A stretch of DNA of 64,000 nt from Methylopila henanensis (GCF_042681025.1 NZ_JBHUER010000002.1:186001-250000), one strand, 5' to 3'; numbered from the stretch's first letter, positions 37,412-46,613 are shown. A program made the numbers and translations. The notes: generated from the letters alone by a model not told the origin.

Positions 37412-38557
37412 TCACGCCCGCTCGTAGTCGGCCCAGATGTCGTCGCCGATCCGCTCGCGCGCAACCCCGCGGAACCGCGGCCCCTCGGTGATCGCCGTGA
37501 GCGGCAGGCCGTCGAGCGCATCGATGGCGTCCTCGCCCAGCGGAGCGGGTCCCGTCAGCACGGTCGCGGCGTCGACCACGTCCGCGCGCAGCAGGGCGCC
37601 CGCGAGGATCGGGCCGCCCTCGACCATGAGCCGGGTGACGCCGCGCATGGCGAGCAGCTTGAGCGCCGGCAGGAGCTCCGGCCGGCCGCCCGGGCAGCGC
37701 TCGACGCGCATGACCTGCACGCCCGCCTCGGCGAGGCGGCGCTCCGCGTCGGCCGACGCGTCCTCGCCCGTGACGATCCAGGTCGGGACCTCGCGGGCGG
37801 TGCGGACGAGCCGCGCGCGAAGCGGCGTGCGCAGGTCCGTGTCCAGCACGACGCGCGCCGGCGATCGGTCCTCCAGCCCCGGCAGCCGGCACGTCAGCGA
37901 CGGATCGTCGGCGAGCACGGTGCCGACGCCGACCATGATCGCGTCCGCCTCGGCCCGCATCATGTGGACGCGGGCGCGGACCATCTCGCCGGTGATGGCG
38001 ATCGGGCGGCGCCCCGCGAGCCCCGCCTTGCCGTCCGGCGACACCGCGAGCTTGAGCGTCACGTGGGGACGTCCGAGGGAGACGCGCGCCACGTGTCCGG
38101 CGTTGAGGCGGGCGGCGTCCGACGCGCCGACGCCGACCGACACCAGCACGCCGCTCTCCCGCAGGCGCGCTATGCCGCGGCCGTTCACGCGCGGGTCGGG
38201 ATCGGCCATGGCCGCGACGACGCGCGCGACGCCGGCCTCGATCAGGCTGTCGGCGCAGGGCGGCGTGCGCCCGTAATGGCTGCAGGGCTCCAGCGTGACG
38301 TAGAGCGTCGCGCCGCGCGCCGCCTCGCCCGCCCAGGCGAGCGCGCGGGATTCGGCGTGCGGACGGCCGCCCGGCTGCGTCCAGCCGCGCCCGACGACGG
38401 AGCCGCCGCGCAGGCCCGGCGCGACGAGGACCGCGCCGACCGGCGGGTTCGGCGCGGTCCGCCCCAGGCCGCGGCGCCCGAGCGCCACCGCGACCTCCAT
38501 CCAGCGCTCGTCTTCCGAGGAGGCGACGGCGCGCTCCATGAGCGTCGAGGCGTTCAC
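37412..38557 (-). CDS. ribD: bifunctional diaminohydroxyphosphoribosylaminopyrimidine deaminase / reductase
   Basis: A 381-residue RibD: N-terminal deaminase with HAESRALAWAG and PCSHYGRTPPC (Zn ligands) and a C-terminal reductase with KLAVSPDGKAGLAGRRPIAI. The start is taken as GTG at 38557 because its GTGA overlaps the nrdR stop by 4 bp, matching other coupled pairs in this window; an ATG at 38539 is the alternative and loses six residues (VNASTL). Cytoplasmic riboflavin pathway. Confidence 0.94.
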   Translation of the reverse strand: MNASTLMERAVASSEDERWMEVAVALGRRGLGRTAPNPPVGAVLVAPGLRGGSVVGRGWTQPGGRPHAESRALAWAGEAARGATLYVTLEPCSHYGRTPPCADSLIEAGVARVVAAMADPDPRVNGRGIARLRESGVLVSVGVGASDAARLNAGHVARVSLGRPHVTLKLAVSPDGKAGLAGRRPIAITGEMVRARVHMMRAEADAIMVGVGTVLADDPSLTCRLPGLEDRSPARVVLDTDLRTPLRARLVRTAREVPTWIVTGEDASADAERRLAEAGVQVMRVERCPGGRPELLPALKLLAMRGVTRLMVEGGPILAGALLRADVVDAATVLTGPAPLGEDAIDALDGLPLTAITEGPRFRGVARERIGDDIWADYERA

Positions 38558-39030
38558 GCGCGCGTCCCGCCGGAGGCTTCGTCGCCTGCGAGCTCGTCCA
38601 GAAGCGTTTCGAAATCCTTGGCTTCGCGGAAGTTCTTGTAGACGGACGCGAAGCGCACATAGGCGACGTCGTCGACGCTCTTCAGCGCCTCCATGACGTA
38701 TTGCCCGATCGTCTCGGAGGAGATTTCGGCGTCGCCGCCGCTCTCGAGGTGGCGCACGATGCCGGACACCATCTGCTCGATGCGCTCCGGATCGACCGGG
38801 CGCTTGCGGAGCGCGACGGCGAGCGAGCGGTGGAGCTTGTCGCGGTCGAACGGCGCGCGGCGGCCGGACCGCTTCACAACCGTCATCTCGCGGAGCTGGA
38901 CCCGCTCGAAGGTCGTGAAGCGCTGGCCGCAGACCCCGCACACCCGGCGGCGCCGGATGGAGGAATCGTCTTCGGCCGGGCGGGAGTCTTTCACCTGCGT
39001 GTCAGGCGCGCCGCAGTGCGGACAACGCAT
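38554..39030 (-). CDS. nrdR: transcriptional repressor NrdR
   Basis: A 158-residue NrdR: zinc-ribbon MRCPHCGAPDTQVKDSRP with second Cys pair in RRVCGVCGQRFTTFER, then an ATP-cone (VKRSGRRAPFDRDKLHRSL). It senses ATP/dATP and represses ribonucleotide reductase genes at NrdR boxes. It stands downstream of glyA and overlaps ribD by 4 bp, the usual alphaproteobacterial place. The 209-bp gap to glyA holds a repeat and a terminator-like hairpin. Confidence 0.96.
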   Translation of the reverse strand: MRCPHCGAPDTQVKDSRPAEDDSSIRRRRVCGVCGQRFTTFERVQLREMTVVKRSGRRAPFDRDKLHRSLAVALRKRPVDPERIEQMVSGIVRHLESGGDAEISSETIGQYVMEALKSVDDVAYVRFASVYKNFREAKDFETLLDELAGDEASGGTRA

Positions 39031-39065
39031 GGGGCAATCCTTCGCGATGCGGCTTTCGCCCCGGC

Positions 39066-39149
39066 GTCATGCCCGAGCCTGTCCCGGGCGTCCACGACTT
39101 TCCCGAGGCGCCGCGTCAGGCGTGGATACCCGGCTTCGCCGGGCCTGAC
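39066..39149. repeat. intergenic palindromic repeat, family A copy 3
   Basis: A ~84-bp element from GTCATGCCCGAG to GGGCCTGAC, with GGCGTCCACGAC and CGTGGATACC internal arms matching the other two copies. Lies between nrdR and glyA. No gene. Confidence 0.8.
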
Positions 39150-39169
39150 GAGCCCGGCGTGAACGCAAA

Positions 39170-39199
39170 CGGCCCGCCTCCCGGATGGAAGACGGGCCG
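39170..39199 (-). terminator. terminator-like hairpin after glyA
   Basis: CGGCCCG at 39170-39176 pairs with CGGGCCG at 39193-39199 across a 16-nt loop. Read on the minus strand it follows the glyA stop by about 40 bp, with a short T-containing run GTTTGCGTT. It may attenuate rather than fully stop readthrough into nrdR. Confidence 0.5.
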
Positions 39200-39239
39200 C
39201 CCGATCGCCCGGCGGAACCGGACCGTCGCGCTTTGAGGA

Positions 39240-40547
39240 TCAGTCGGCGTAGAGCGGGAAGCGCTCCACGAGGCTCGCGACCTGGCCGCGCACCTTGGCC
39301 TCGACCTCCGAATCCTCGTCCACGCCCTTCTGCGCGAGCACGTCGAGGACCGTGGCGATCATGTCGCCGATCTCCTGGAACTCCGCGACGCCGAAGCCGC
39401 GGGTGGTGCCCGCCGGCGTGCCGAGGCGGATGCCCGAGGTGACCATCGGCTTCTCGGGGTCGAACGGGATGCCGTTCTTGTTGCAGGTGATGTGGGCGCG
39501 GCCGAGCGCGATCTCGGAGACCTTGCCGGTGAGCTTCTTCGGGCGCAGGTCGACGAGCATCAGATGCGTGTCGGTGCCGCCGGAGACGATGTCGAAGCCG
39601 TGGCCCTTGAGGTTCTCGGCGAGCGCCTTGGCGTTCGCGATCACGTTCTTGGCGTAGATCTTGAAGTCCGGCTTCAGCGCCTCGCCGAAGGCCACCGCCT
39701 TGGCCGCGATGACGTGCATCAGCGGGCCGCCCTGCAGGCCGGGGAAAACCGCCGAGTTGAACTTCTTGGCGAGCGCCTCGTCGTTGGTCAGGATCATGCC
39801 GCCGCGCGGGCCGCGCAGGGTCTTGTGGGTGGTGGTGGTGGCCACATGCGCGTGATCGAGCGGGTTCGGGTGCTGGCCGCCTGCGACGAGACCGGCGAAG
39901 TGCGCCATGTCCACGAAGAAGTACGCGCCGACGCGGTCCGCGATTTCGCGGAAGGCCGCGAAGTCGATCTGGCGCGGATAGGCCGAGCCGCCGGCGATGA
40001 TCACCTTCGGCTTGTGCTGCTCGGCGAGCTGGGCGACCTCCTCCATGTCGATGAGGTGGGTGTCCGGCTTGACGTGGTAGTTGACCGCGTTGAACCACTT
40101 GCCCGACAGCGCGGCCTTGGCGCCGTGGGTGAGGTGGCCGCCGGCGGCGAGGTCGAGGCCGAGGAACGTGTCGCCCGGCTGCATGAGGGCGAAGAACACC
40201 GCCGTGTTGGCCTGCGCGCCCGAATGGGGCTGCACGTTGGCGTACTGGGCGTTGAACAGCTTCTTGGCGCGGTCGATCGCGAGCTGCTCGGCCACGTCCA
40301 CATACTGGCAGCCGCCATAGTAGCGGCGGCCCGGATAGCCTTCAGCGTACTTGTTGGTCAGCACGGAGCCCTGCGCCTCGAGCACCGCCTTGGAGACGAT
40401 GTTCTCGGAAGCGATCAGCTCGATCTCGTCACGCTGGCGGCCGAGTTCGGACTTGATGGCGTCCGCGAGCTCGGGATCCACCTCGGCGACCGACGCGCCA
40501 AAGAAACGGTTTTCGGACGACTGGGCTTTGGCGTCGGTTGCGGACAT
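39240..40547 (-). CDS. glyA: serine hydroxymethyltransferase
   Basis: A 435-residue PLP enzyme that interconverts serine and glycine with tetrahydrofolate. EIELIASENIVSKAVLEAQG, the PLP lysine in THKTLRGPRGGMIL, and GIRLGTPAGTTRG are family signatures. A GAGGAGGAG ribosome site lies just upstream of the ATG at 40547. First gene of the nrdR/riboflavin/nusB block. A 10-bp palindrome GTTCGCGAAC at 40591-40600 is in its leader, role unknown. It links to the amine operon nearby, which would make one-carbon units. Confidence 0.97.
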   Translation of the reverse strand: MSATDAKAQSSENRFFGASVAEVDPELADAIKSELGRQRDEIELIASENIVSKAVLEAQGSVLTNKYAEGYPGRRYYGGCQYVDVAEQLAIDRAKKLFNAQYANVQPHSGAQANTAVFFALMQPGDTFLGLDLAAGGHLTHGAKAALSGKWFNAVNYHVKPDTHLIDMEEVAQLAEQHKPKVIIAGGSAYPRQIDFAAFREIADRVGAYFFVDMAHFAGLVAGGQHPNPLDHAHVATTTTHKTLRGPRGGMILTNDEALAKKFNSAVFPGLQGGPLMHVIAAKAVAFGEALKPDFKIYAKNVIANAKALAENLKGHGFDIVSGGTDTHLMLVDLRPKKLTGKVSEIALGRAHITCNKNGIPFDPEKPMVTSGIRLGTPAGTTRGFGVAEFQEIGDMIATVLDVLAQKGVDEDSEVEAKVRGQVASLVERFPLYAD

Positions 40548-40801
40548 GGACGGCTCCTCCTCGAATGGGGCGAGCGTCCGCCGGCGCGCCGTTCGCGAAC
40601 CGTTGCGGACATCATCGCAGTGCTCGTGGCGCGGACGCGCACGATACGGCGTGCTCTCGATCAAGGGCTAGCATAGGTCGGAAAGGGCAGCCAAGACGCT
40701 CCCCGCCCCCGCGGCGCCTTGGTCGCATGAGACTTTCGAAGGGTTGGCATGCCAGATACCTGAGGCGCCATCCCTCGTAGCTCAGCCGGCTCCGGGCCCG
40801 C

Positions 40802-41590
40802 TCACGCCTCGGGCGACGCCGGCGCGCGGGGCGCGATCACGGTCTCGACGCCGGCGCCGGCGAGCCAGGCGGCCACGTCCGGCGGCGGCGCCTCGTCGGC
40901 CACCAGCGTCCCGATCTCGGACGGCTCGCAGATGGTCACGCCGGCGCGGCGGCCGAACTTGCTGTGGTCCGCGACGATCAGGCGCTCCGCCGAGCCGTCG
41001 ATCATGGCGCGCGCGATCCGCGCCTCGTCGAGATCGAAGTCGGTGAACTGGCCGGCCGGGTCGACGCCCGCGATCGAGAGGATCGCGAGATCGGCCCGGA
41101 ACTGCCGGATGAAGGCGGCCGCCTCCGCGCCGACCGCGGCCGCGAGATCGGTGCTCAGCTCGCCGCCCGCCATGAACACGCGGTTGCCGTGGCGCCCGAC
41201 GAGATGGCGCGCGATCTCGATCGAGTTCGTCACCACCGTGAGCCGGCGCCGCCGCTGCGCGAGGGCCTGGGCGACGTAGGCCGTGGTCGATCCCGTGTCG
41301 ATCATCAGCGCCTGCCCGTCGCGCACCCGCTCGGCCACCGCCGACGCGAGCGCCTTCTTCGCGGCGGCGTTGACGCGCAGCCGGCGGCGGAACGGCGCGT
41401 CCGCCATCGCCTCGGCCAGCGCGACCGCGCCGTGGCGGCGCACGAGAAGCCCCTCCGCCACCAGGTCCTTGACGTTGCGCCGGATGGTCTCGTCCGAGAC
41501 GCTGAGGCGCTCGGCGAGGTCGATCACCCGGGTGACGTCCTCGTCGCGGACGAGGTCGAGGATCGCCCGTTGGCGCCGCGTCTGATCCAT
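40802..41590 (-). CDS. DeoR-family transcriptional regulator
   Basis: A 262-residue DeoR-type repressor. N-terminal helix-turn-helix DLAERLSVSDETIRRNVKDL, then the sugar-phosphate-isomerase-like effector domain with IDTGSTTAYVAQAL, TNSIEIARHL and VADHSKFGRRAG. The start at 41590 gives MDQTRRQRAILDL. It is divergent from the ABC operon, and a 10-bp inverted repeat lies between, so it is the likely regulator; effectors of this family are often phosphorylated compounds, which would fit the operon's kinase. Inference only. Confidence 0.9.
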   Translation of the reverse strand: MDQTRRQRAILDLVRDEDVTRVIDLAERLSVSDETIRRNVKDLVAEGLLVRRHGAVALAEAMADAPFRRRLRVNAAAKKALASAVAERVRDGQALMIDTGSTTAYVAQALAQRRRRLTVVTNSIEIARHLVGRHGNRVFMAGGELSTDLAAAVGAEAAAFIRQFRADLAILSIAGVDPAGQFTDFDLDEARIARAMIDGSAERLIVADHSKFGRRAGVTICEPSEIGTLVADEAPPPDVAAWLAGAGVETVIAPRAPASPEA

Positions 41591-41624
41591 CGGAATGCGC
41601 TCCCCCGCTGCTTTCGTGGGCATC

Positions 41625-41663
41625 ATGTGGATTTCGTGCGGACGCAACAACTCAAATCCACAT
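41625..41663. promoter_or_regulatory. 10-bp inverted repeat, candidate DeoR operator
   Basis: ATGTGGATTT at 41625-41634 and its exact complement AAATCCACAT at 41654-41663, separated by 19 bp, lie in the 154-bp gap between the DeoR gene and the ABC operon. Spacing of about three helical turns centre to centre suits a dimer or tetramer site. Confidence 0.6.
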
Positions 41664-41744
41664 GTTCTGTGTATTCATCACGACTTGGCGCCCAAACTGC
41701 ATGGCCTAACGTGGCGTAGACCACAGCAGCCGGGAGGCCGAGCC

Positions 41745-42698
41745 ATGTTTCGTGACGTGACGCGCGTACTGACGACCGGACTCCTCGCCCTCGCCTTGAC
41801 GGCCCCCGCCGCCAGGGCCGAGGTCGAGTCGAAGGACCCCATCAAGCTGACCCTTCACGACTGGACCGGCCAGCTCATCACCACCCGGCTCATGGGCGAG
41901 ACGCTCAAGAAGGCCGGCTACAACGTCGAATACGTGCAGGCCGACTACCTCGCCCAGTTCGCGGGCATGAAGACCGGCGACCTGCATGTGGCGATGGAAG
42001 TCTGGGCGACCACCGCGAAGGAGGCTCTCGACGCCGCGATCGCCGAGGGCGGCGTCGTCAATGTCGGCGAGACCGGCATGCAGGCGATCGAGGACTGGTG
42101 GTTCCCGGACTACATGAAGGAGAAGTGCCCCGGCCTGCCGGACTGGGAGGCCCTGAAGGGCTGCGCCGAGGTGTTCTCGATCCCCGAGACCGCGCCGAAG
42201 GGACGTTACCTCGGCGGCCCGGTGACCTGGGGCGGCTACGACGAGGAGCGCGTGCAGGCGCTCGGGCTCGACTTCGAGGTGGTGCACGCCGGCACCGACG
42301 CCGCGATGTTCGCGGAGCTGCAGTCGGCCTACGAACGCAAGGCCCCGATCCTGCTCTGGATCTATGCGCCGCACTGGGCGCCGATCAAATACAAGGGCGA
42401 GTGGGTCAAGTTCCCGCCCTATGAGAAGGCCTGCTACGAGGACCCCGCCTGGGGCGTGAACAAGGAAGCGAAGTACGACTGCGCCAAGCCGCGCGGCCCG
42501 ATCTACAAGGCGGCCTGGACCGGCGTCGCCAAGAAGTGGCCGGGCGCCTACAAGGCGATCGAGGCCTACCAGTTCACCAACGAGGAGATCGGCGAGCTCG
42601 CCGCCAAGGTCGACCTCAACGGCGAGAAGGTCGAGGCCGTGGTCGACGATTGGATGGCGAAGAACGAGCCCCGCTGGAAGAAGTGGCTGGGCATGTGA
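41745..42698 (+). CDS. glycine-betaine/proline-type ABC transporter substrate-binding protein
   Basis: A 317-residue periplasmic binding protein of the OpuAC/ProX family. Signal peptide VLTTGLLALALTAPAARA with cleavage near residue 25. Mature part: KLTLHDWTGQLITTRLMGETLKKAGY, VQADYLAQFAGMKTGDLHVAMEVW, and several tryptophans (EDWWFPDY, LWIYAPHWAP) that could form an aromatic box for a quaternary ammonium head. It delivers substrate to the permease downstream. Start at 41745 fits the signal peptide and a purine-rich GGGAGG site. First gene of the operon. Confidence 0.9.
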   Translation: MFRDVTRVLTTGLLALALTAPAARAEVESKDPIKLTLHDWTGQLITTRLMGETLKKAGYNVEYVQADYLAQFAGMKTGDLHVAMEVWATTAKEALDAAIAEGGVVNVGETGMQAIEDWWFPDYMKEKCPGLPDWEALKGCAEVFSIPETAPKGRYLGGPVTWGGYDEERVQALGLDFEVVHAGTDAAMFAELQSAYERKAPILLWIYAPHWAPIKYKGEWVKFPPYEKACYEDPAWGVNKEAKYDCAKPRGPIYKAAWTGVAKKWPGAYKAIEAYQFTNEEIGELAAKVDLNGEKVEAVVDDWMAKNEPRWKKWLGM

Positions 42699-42715
42699 CG
42701 CAAGGGTCCGGGGCC

Positions 42716-43750
42716 ATGGCGCATCCGATCCTGGCCGCGCGCGAGGTCTCGAAGCTGTATGGGCCGAAGCCGGAGCGCTTTCTGCGCGACGGCCGGCTCG
42801 CGGCGACCCCGGCGGAGCTTTCCGCCGCCGGTATCACCGCGGCGGTCGCCGACGTCAGCATCGAGATTCCGCGCGGCGAGACCTTCGTCATCATGGGGCT
42901 GTCCGGCTCCGGCAAGTCGACGCTGGTGCGCATCCTCGCCGGTCTGACGCCACCGACCGCAGGCGCCGTGCTGTTCGAGGGGCGCGACCTCAAGACCCTG
43001 TCCGAGGCCGAGCTCATCGCGATCCGGCGCCACCAGATGGGCATGGTGTTCCAGCATTTCGCGCTGCTGCCGCACCTCACCGTGCTCGGCAACGTCGCCT
43101 TCCCGCTCGACGTGCAGGGCCGTTCGAAGGCCGAGCGCGACGCCCGCGCGCGGGAGATGATCGCGCTCGTCGGGCTCGAGGGCCGCGAGGACCGGTTTCC
43201 GCGCGAGCTGTCGGGCGGGCAGCAGCAGCGCGTCGGCATCGCCCGTTCGCTCGCGGTCGGGCCGGACCTCTGGTTCCTCGACGAGCCGTTCTCGGCGCTC
43301 GATCCGCTGATCCGGCGCGAAATGCAGGACGAGGTGCTGCGGCTGCAGGGCCTGCTCAAGAAGACGATCGTGTTCATCACCCACGATTTCGACGAGGCCG
43401 CGCGGATCGCCGACCGGATCGCGATCATGAAGGACGGCGTCGTCGAGCAGATCGGCTCGGCCGAGGAGCTCGTGCTGGCGCCCGCCACGCCTTACGTCCG
43501 CGCCTTCACCCGCGACGCGCCGCGCGCCAAGATCCTCACCGCGAAGGCCGTGATGACGGCGCCGCCGGCCGGCGCGGACTTCGCCGGCGAAGTCGCCGCG
43601 ACCGACCGCATCGCCGCGTTCGCCCATGACGTCGAGCGGTCCGAAAAGCCCTTCGCCGTGGTCGAGGACGGCCGGGTGCTGGGCGCGATCGACCGGGTCG
43701 CCATGATCGACGTGCTCGTCGGCCGGGAGCGGCCGGGCGGCGCGGCATGA
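42716..43750 (+). CDS. glycine-betaine/proline-type ABC transporter ATPase
   Basis: A 344-residue ATPase of the OpuAA/ProV family. Walker A GLSGSGKSTLV, Q-loop GMVFQHFALLPH, signature LSGGQQQRV, Walker B LWFLDEPFSALD, H-loop FITHDFDEA. The N-terminal ~45-residue extension (KLYGPKPERFLRDG) is typical of this family. The C-terminal ~70 residues hold a CBS-like region, where some homologues sense ionic strength. It starts 17 bp after the binding-protein gene; its stop overlaps the permease start by 4 bp. Confidence 0.92.
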   Translation: MAHPILAAREVSKLYGPKPERFLRDGRLAATPAELSAAGITAAVADVSIEIPRGETFVIMGLSGSGKSTLVRILAGLTPPTAGAVLFEGRDLKTLSEAELIAIRRHQMGMVFQHFALLPHLTVLGNVAFPLDVQGRSKAERDARAREMIALVGLEGREDRFPRELSGGQQQRVGIARSLAVGPDLWFLDEPFSALDPLIRREMQDEVLRLQGLLKKTIVFITHDFDEAARIADRIAIMKDGVVEQIGSAEELVLAPATPYVRAFTRDAPRAKILTAKAVMTAPPAGADFAGEVAATDRIAAFAHDVERSEKPFAVVEDGRVLGAIDRVAMIDVLVGRERPGGAA

Positions 43751-45735
43751 GCTACGCTGAGGCGAGCCCGTCCGTCGCGAAATGGGGCCGCCCGCCGCTC
43801 GGCCGCCTGCTGTGGCCGGCCGTGATCCTCGCGACCGTGGCGCTCGCGCTGGCGCCGGCAGGCTTCCTGCCGGCCTGGACCGTGAAGGTCCCCGTCGCAT
43901 GGCAGCCGCCGCTCGCGCGCGAGATCTCCGAGTTCATGCGCTGGCTGATGGACAAAGCGAGCCTCGGCCTGTTCAGCGTGCGCGACCTGACGCGCGCGAT
44001 CGCCTGGACGCTCGACCTGCCGCTCGCCGCCGCCAAGGCGCTGCTCGCTACAGGGATCGGCGGCGTCGTGCCGCCGATCCCGTGGCTCTCGCTGCTGCTC
44101 TTAGGGGTCGCCGGCGGCTACGCGGCCGGCGGGGCGCGGCTCGCCGTGCTGATGGCGGCCGGCCTGCTCTACCTCGCGGTCTTCGGCCAGTGGGCGAGCG
44201 CGATGATCACGCTCGCCTCGGTGCTGGTGTCGAGCCTGCTCGGCGCCGTCGGCGGCCTGCTGCTCGGCCTCGCCTGCGTGCGCTGGAGAAGCCTCGAGCG
44301 CGCGGTCGGGCCGATCCTCGACCTGTCGCAGACCATGCCGGTCTTCGCCTATCTGCTGCCGATGCTGATCCTGTTCGGCTTCGGCCCGGTCTCGGCGCTG
44401 ATCGCGACCGTGATCTACGCCATGCCGCCGATGGTGCGGGTGACGATCCTCGCGATCCGCGCCGTGCCGGAGGAGATCCGCGCCCTCGGCGTCATGACCG
44501 GCTGCACCCGGGCGCAGACCACCTGGAAGATGCTGGTGCCCTCGGCGCTCCCGGCGCTGATGGTCGGCGTCAACCAGGTGATCATGCTGTCGCTGAACGT
44601 CGTGATCATCGCCTCGATGATCGGCGCGGGCGGGCTCGGCTACGACGTTCTGGCGGCGCTCCGGCGGCTCGACATCGGCGCGGGGCTCGAGGCGGGGCTC
44701 GCCATCACCGTGCTCGCGGTGCTGCTCGACCGCTTCGCCCAGGCGCTCGCCGCGAAGACGGGCGCGGCGCCGGAGCGCGATCCTCGCCGGCTGCGCCGGC
44801 GCCGCTTCGCCCTCGCCGCGGCGCTCGCGGCGGCCGCGGGGTTCTGGCTGCTCGCCGCGGCGGCTCCCGCGCTCGCGGCCTATCCCGACGACTGGCGGCT
44901 GTCGACCGCGCCCTACTGGAGCGACCTCGTCCGCTGGATCAACGTCACCTTTTTCGGCGCGCTGGAAGCGGTGAAGACCGCCGTGCTGCTGAACGTGCTG
45001 CTGCCGGTGAAGCGCTTCCTGCTGGCCCTGCCCTGGCCATGGGTGATCGCGCTCGTCGCGCTCGCGGGGGTGCGCCTCGGCGGCTGGCGGCTCGGCCTGC
45101 TGGTCGGCGCGCTTGCGCTGTTCGTGGCGCTCTCCGGCCTCTGGCCGGCGGCGATGACGACGGTCTATCTCTGCGGCGTCTCGGTCGCGATCGCGGCCGC
45201 GATCGGCGTGCCGATCGGCCTCGCGGCGGCGGGGCGCCCGCGGCTGTGGCGCGCCGTCGAGACCGTGATCGACACGCTGCAGACGCTGCCGTCCTTCGTC
45301 TACCTGATCCCGATCGTGATGCTGTTTCGGGTCGGCGACTTCACCGCGCTGATCGCGATCGTGCTCTACGCCATCGCGCCGGCGATCCGCTACGCCGCGC
45401 ACGGCGTCGCGCGCGTGCCGCCGGCCCTGATCGAGGCCGGCGCCATGAGCGGCTGCACGCGCCGGCAGATCACGACCCGCATCCGCCTGCCGCTGGCGCT
45501 GCCCGACATCCTGCTTGGGCTGAACCAGACCGTGATGCTGGCGCTGTCGATGCTGGTGATCACGGCGCTCGTGGGCACCCGCGACCTCGGACAGGAGGTC
45601 TATTCCGCGCTGGCGCAGGCCAATGTGGGACGCGGGCTGGTGGCGGGGCTGTGCGTCGCCTTCATCGGGATCATCGCCGACCGGCTCATCGCCGCAGGCG
45701 CGGAGCGCACGAAACGGAGGCTCGGGCTGGCGTGA
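43747..45735 (+). CDS. double-length ABC transporter permease (two ProW-type domains fused)
   Basis: A 662-residue permease with two complete BPD_transp-type halves. Each ends with an EAA-type loop (VPEEIRALGVMTGCTRAQTT in the first; VPPALIEAGAMSGCTRRQIT in the second) and the sequence LNQT/LNxV-MLSL/MLALS. A long hydrophobic linker (about residues 350-470) joins them. ProW is usually one half acting as homodimer, so here one chain supplies both halves. It would carry a betaine or other amine through the inner membrane. Overlaps the ATPase gene by 4 bp and the kinase start by 4 bp. Confidence 0.92.
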   Translation: MSYAEASPSVAKWGRPPLGRLLWPAVILATVALALAPAGFLPAWTVKVPVAWQPPLAREISEFMRWLMDKASLGLFSVRDLTRAIAWTLDLPLAAAKALLATGIGGVVPPIPWLSLLLLGVAGGYAAGGARLAVLMAAGLLYLAVFGQWASAMITLASVLVSSLLGAVGGLLLGLACVRWRSLERAVGPILDLSQTMPVFAYLLPMLILFGFGPVSALIATVIYAMPPMVRVTILAIRAVPEEIRALGVMTGCTRAQTTWKMLVPSALPALMVGVNQVIMLSLNVVIIASMIGAGGLGYDVLAALRRLDIGAGLEAGLAITVLAVLLDRFAQALAAKTGAAPERDPRRLRRRRFALAAALAAAAGFWLLAAAAPALAAYPDDWRLSTAPYWSDLVRWINVTFFGALEAVKTAVLLNVLLPVKRFLLALPWPWVIALVALAGVRLGGWRLGLLVGALALFVALSGLWPAAMTTVYLCGVSVAIAAAIGVPIGLAAAGRPRLWRAVETVIDTLQTLPSFVYLIPIVMLFRVGDFTALIAIVLYAIAPAIRYAAHGVARVPPALIEAGAMSGCTRRQITTRIRLPLALPDILLGLNQTVMLALSMLVITALVGTRDLGQEVYSALAQANVGRGLVAGLCVAFIGIIADRLIAAGAERTKRRLGLA

Positions 45736-46613
45736 GCAGCGACGCGGAGGCGCGGATACGCGCGCTCGACATCTGGCGCGGGCCGGTCGAGCCGGTCCGC
45801 CTCGACGGCGGCATCACCAACCACAACTTCCTCGTGGAAGACGACGGCCGGCGCTATGTGGCGCGCATCGGCGAGGACATTCCGGTCCATGGCGTGATGC
45901 GCTTCAACGAGCGCGCCGCGAGCGTCGCCGCCCACGCGGCGGGCGTGTCGCCGGCCGTCCGCCACGCGGCCGACGGCGTGCTGGTGATCGACCACGTCGC
46001 CGGCCGCACCCTCACCGCCGAGGACGTGCGCGCCGAGCTGCCGCGCGTCGTCGAGCTCGTGAAGCGGACGCATCGCGAGACCCAGCGCCATCTGCGGGGA
46101 CCGGCGCTCGCGTTCTGGCCGTTCCATGTGCTGCGCGACTACATCCACGGACTGCGCGAGGGCGGACATCGCTTCGTCGCGGACCTGCCGCGCTTCTCCG
46201 CCATCGCGGAGCGGCTGGAGGCGACGGTCGGGCCGACCGAGATGGTGTTCGCCCACAACGACCTGCTGCCGGGCAACTTCCTCGACGACGGCGCGCGGCT
46301 GTGGCTGATCGACTGGGACTACGCCGGCTTCAACAGCCCGCTGTTCGACCTCGGCAACCTCGCCTCCAACAACGAGCTTTCCCCCGCCGAGCGCGAGACG
46401 CTGCTGACGCTCTACTACGACCGGCCGCCGGACGACGCGCTGCGGCTGCGCTTCCAGGCCATGCTGACCGCCTCGCTGCTGCGCGAGACGCTGTGGAGCA
46501 TGGCCTCCGAGCTCTCCTCGACCATCGATTTCGACTACCGCGGCTACACCGCGGAGAACCTGCTGCGCTTCGAGCGCGCCTATCGCGCTTTCACCGACAT
46601 GGATGACGCATGA
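45732..46613 (+). CDS. choline/ethanolamine-kinase-like phosphotransferase (APH fold)
   Basis: A 293-residue kinase of the APH/choline-kinase fold. Visible: LDGGITNHNFLVEDDGRRYVARIG (glycine loop and Lys-equivalent), the Brenner motif FAHNDLLPGNFLDD (catalytic Asp, Asn) and LIDWDYAGFNSPLFDLGN (DFG-like metal Asp). ITNxNF with DWDYAG is typical of choline kinase relatives. The start is GTG at 45732 overlapping the permease stop as GTGA. It likely phosphorylates the imported compound or its product; exact acceptor unknown. Confidence 0.85.
   Translation: MSSDAEARIRALDIWRGPVEPVRLDGGITNHNFLVEDDGRRYVARIGEDIPVHGVMRFNERAASVAAHAAGVSPAVRHAADGVLVIDHVAGRTLTAEDVRAELPRVVELVKRTHRETQRHLRGPALAFWPFHVLRDYIHGLREGGHRFVADLPRFSAIAERLEATVGPTEMVFAHNDLLPGNFLDDGARLWLIDWDYAGFNSPLFDLGNLASNNELSPAERETLLTLYYDRPPDDALRLRFQAMLTASLLRETLWSMASELSSTIDFDYRGYTAENLLRFERAYRAFTDMDDA

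Noticed and set aside
40591..40600. GTTCGCGAAC palindrome in the glyA leader as an operator
   Set aside because: Only 10 bp and expected by chance in GC-rich DNA; no partner site seen.
40773..40800. CTCGTAGCTCAGCCGG resembling a tRNA 5' part
   Set aside because: No acceptor, anticodon or T arm follows; only a D-arm-like match by chance.
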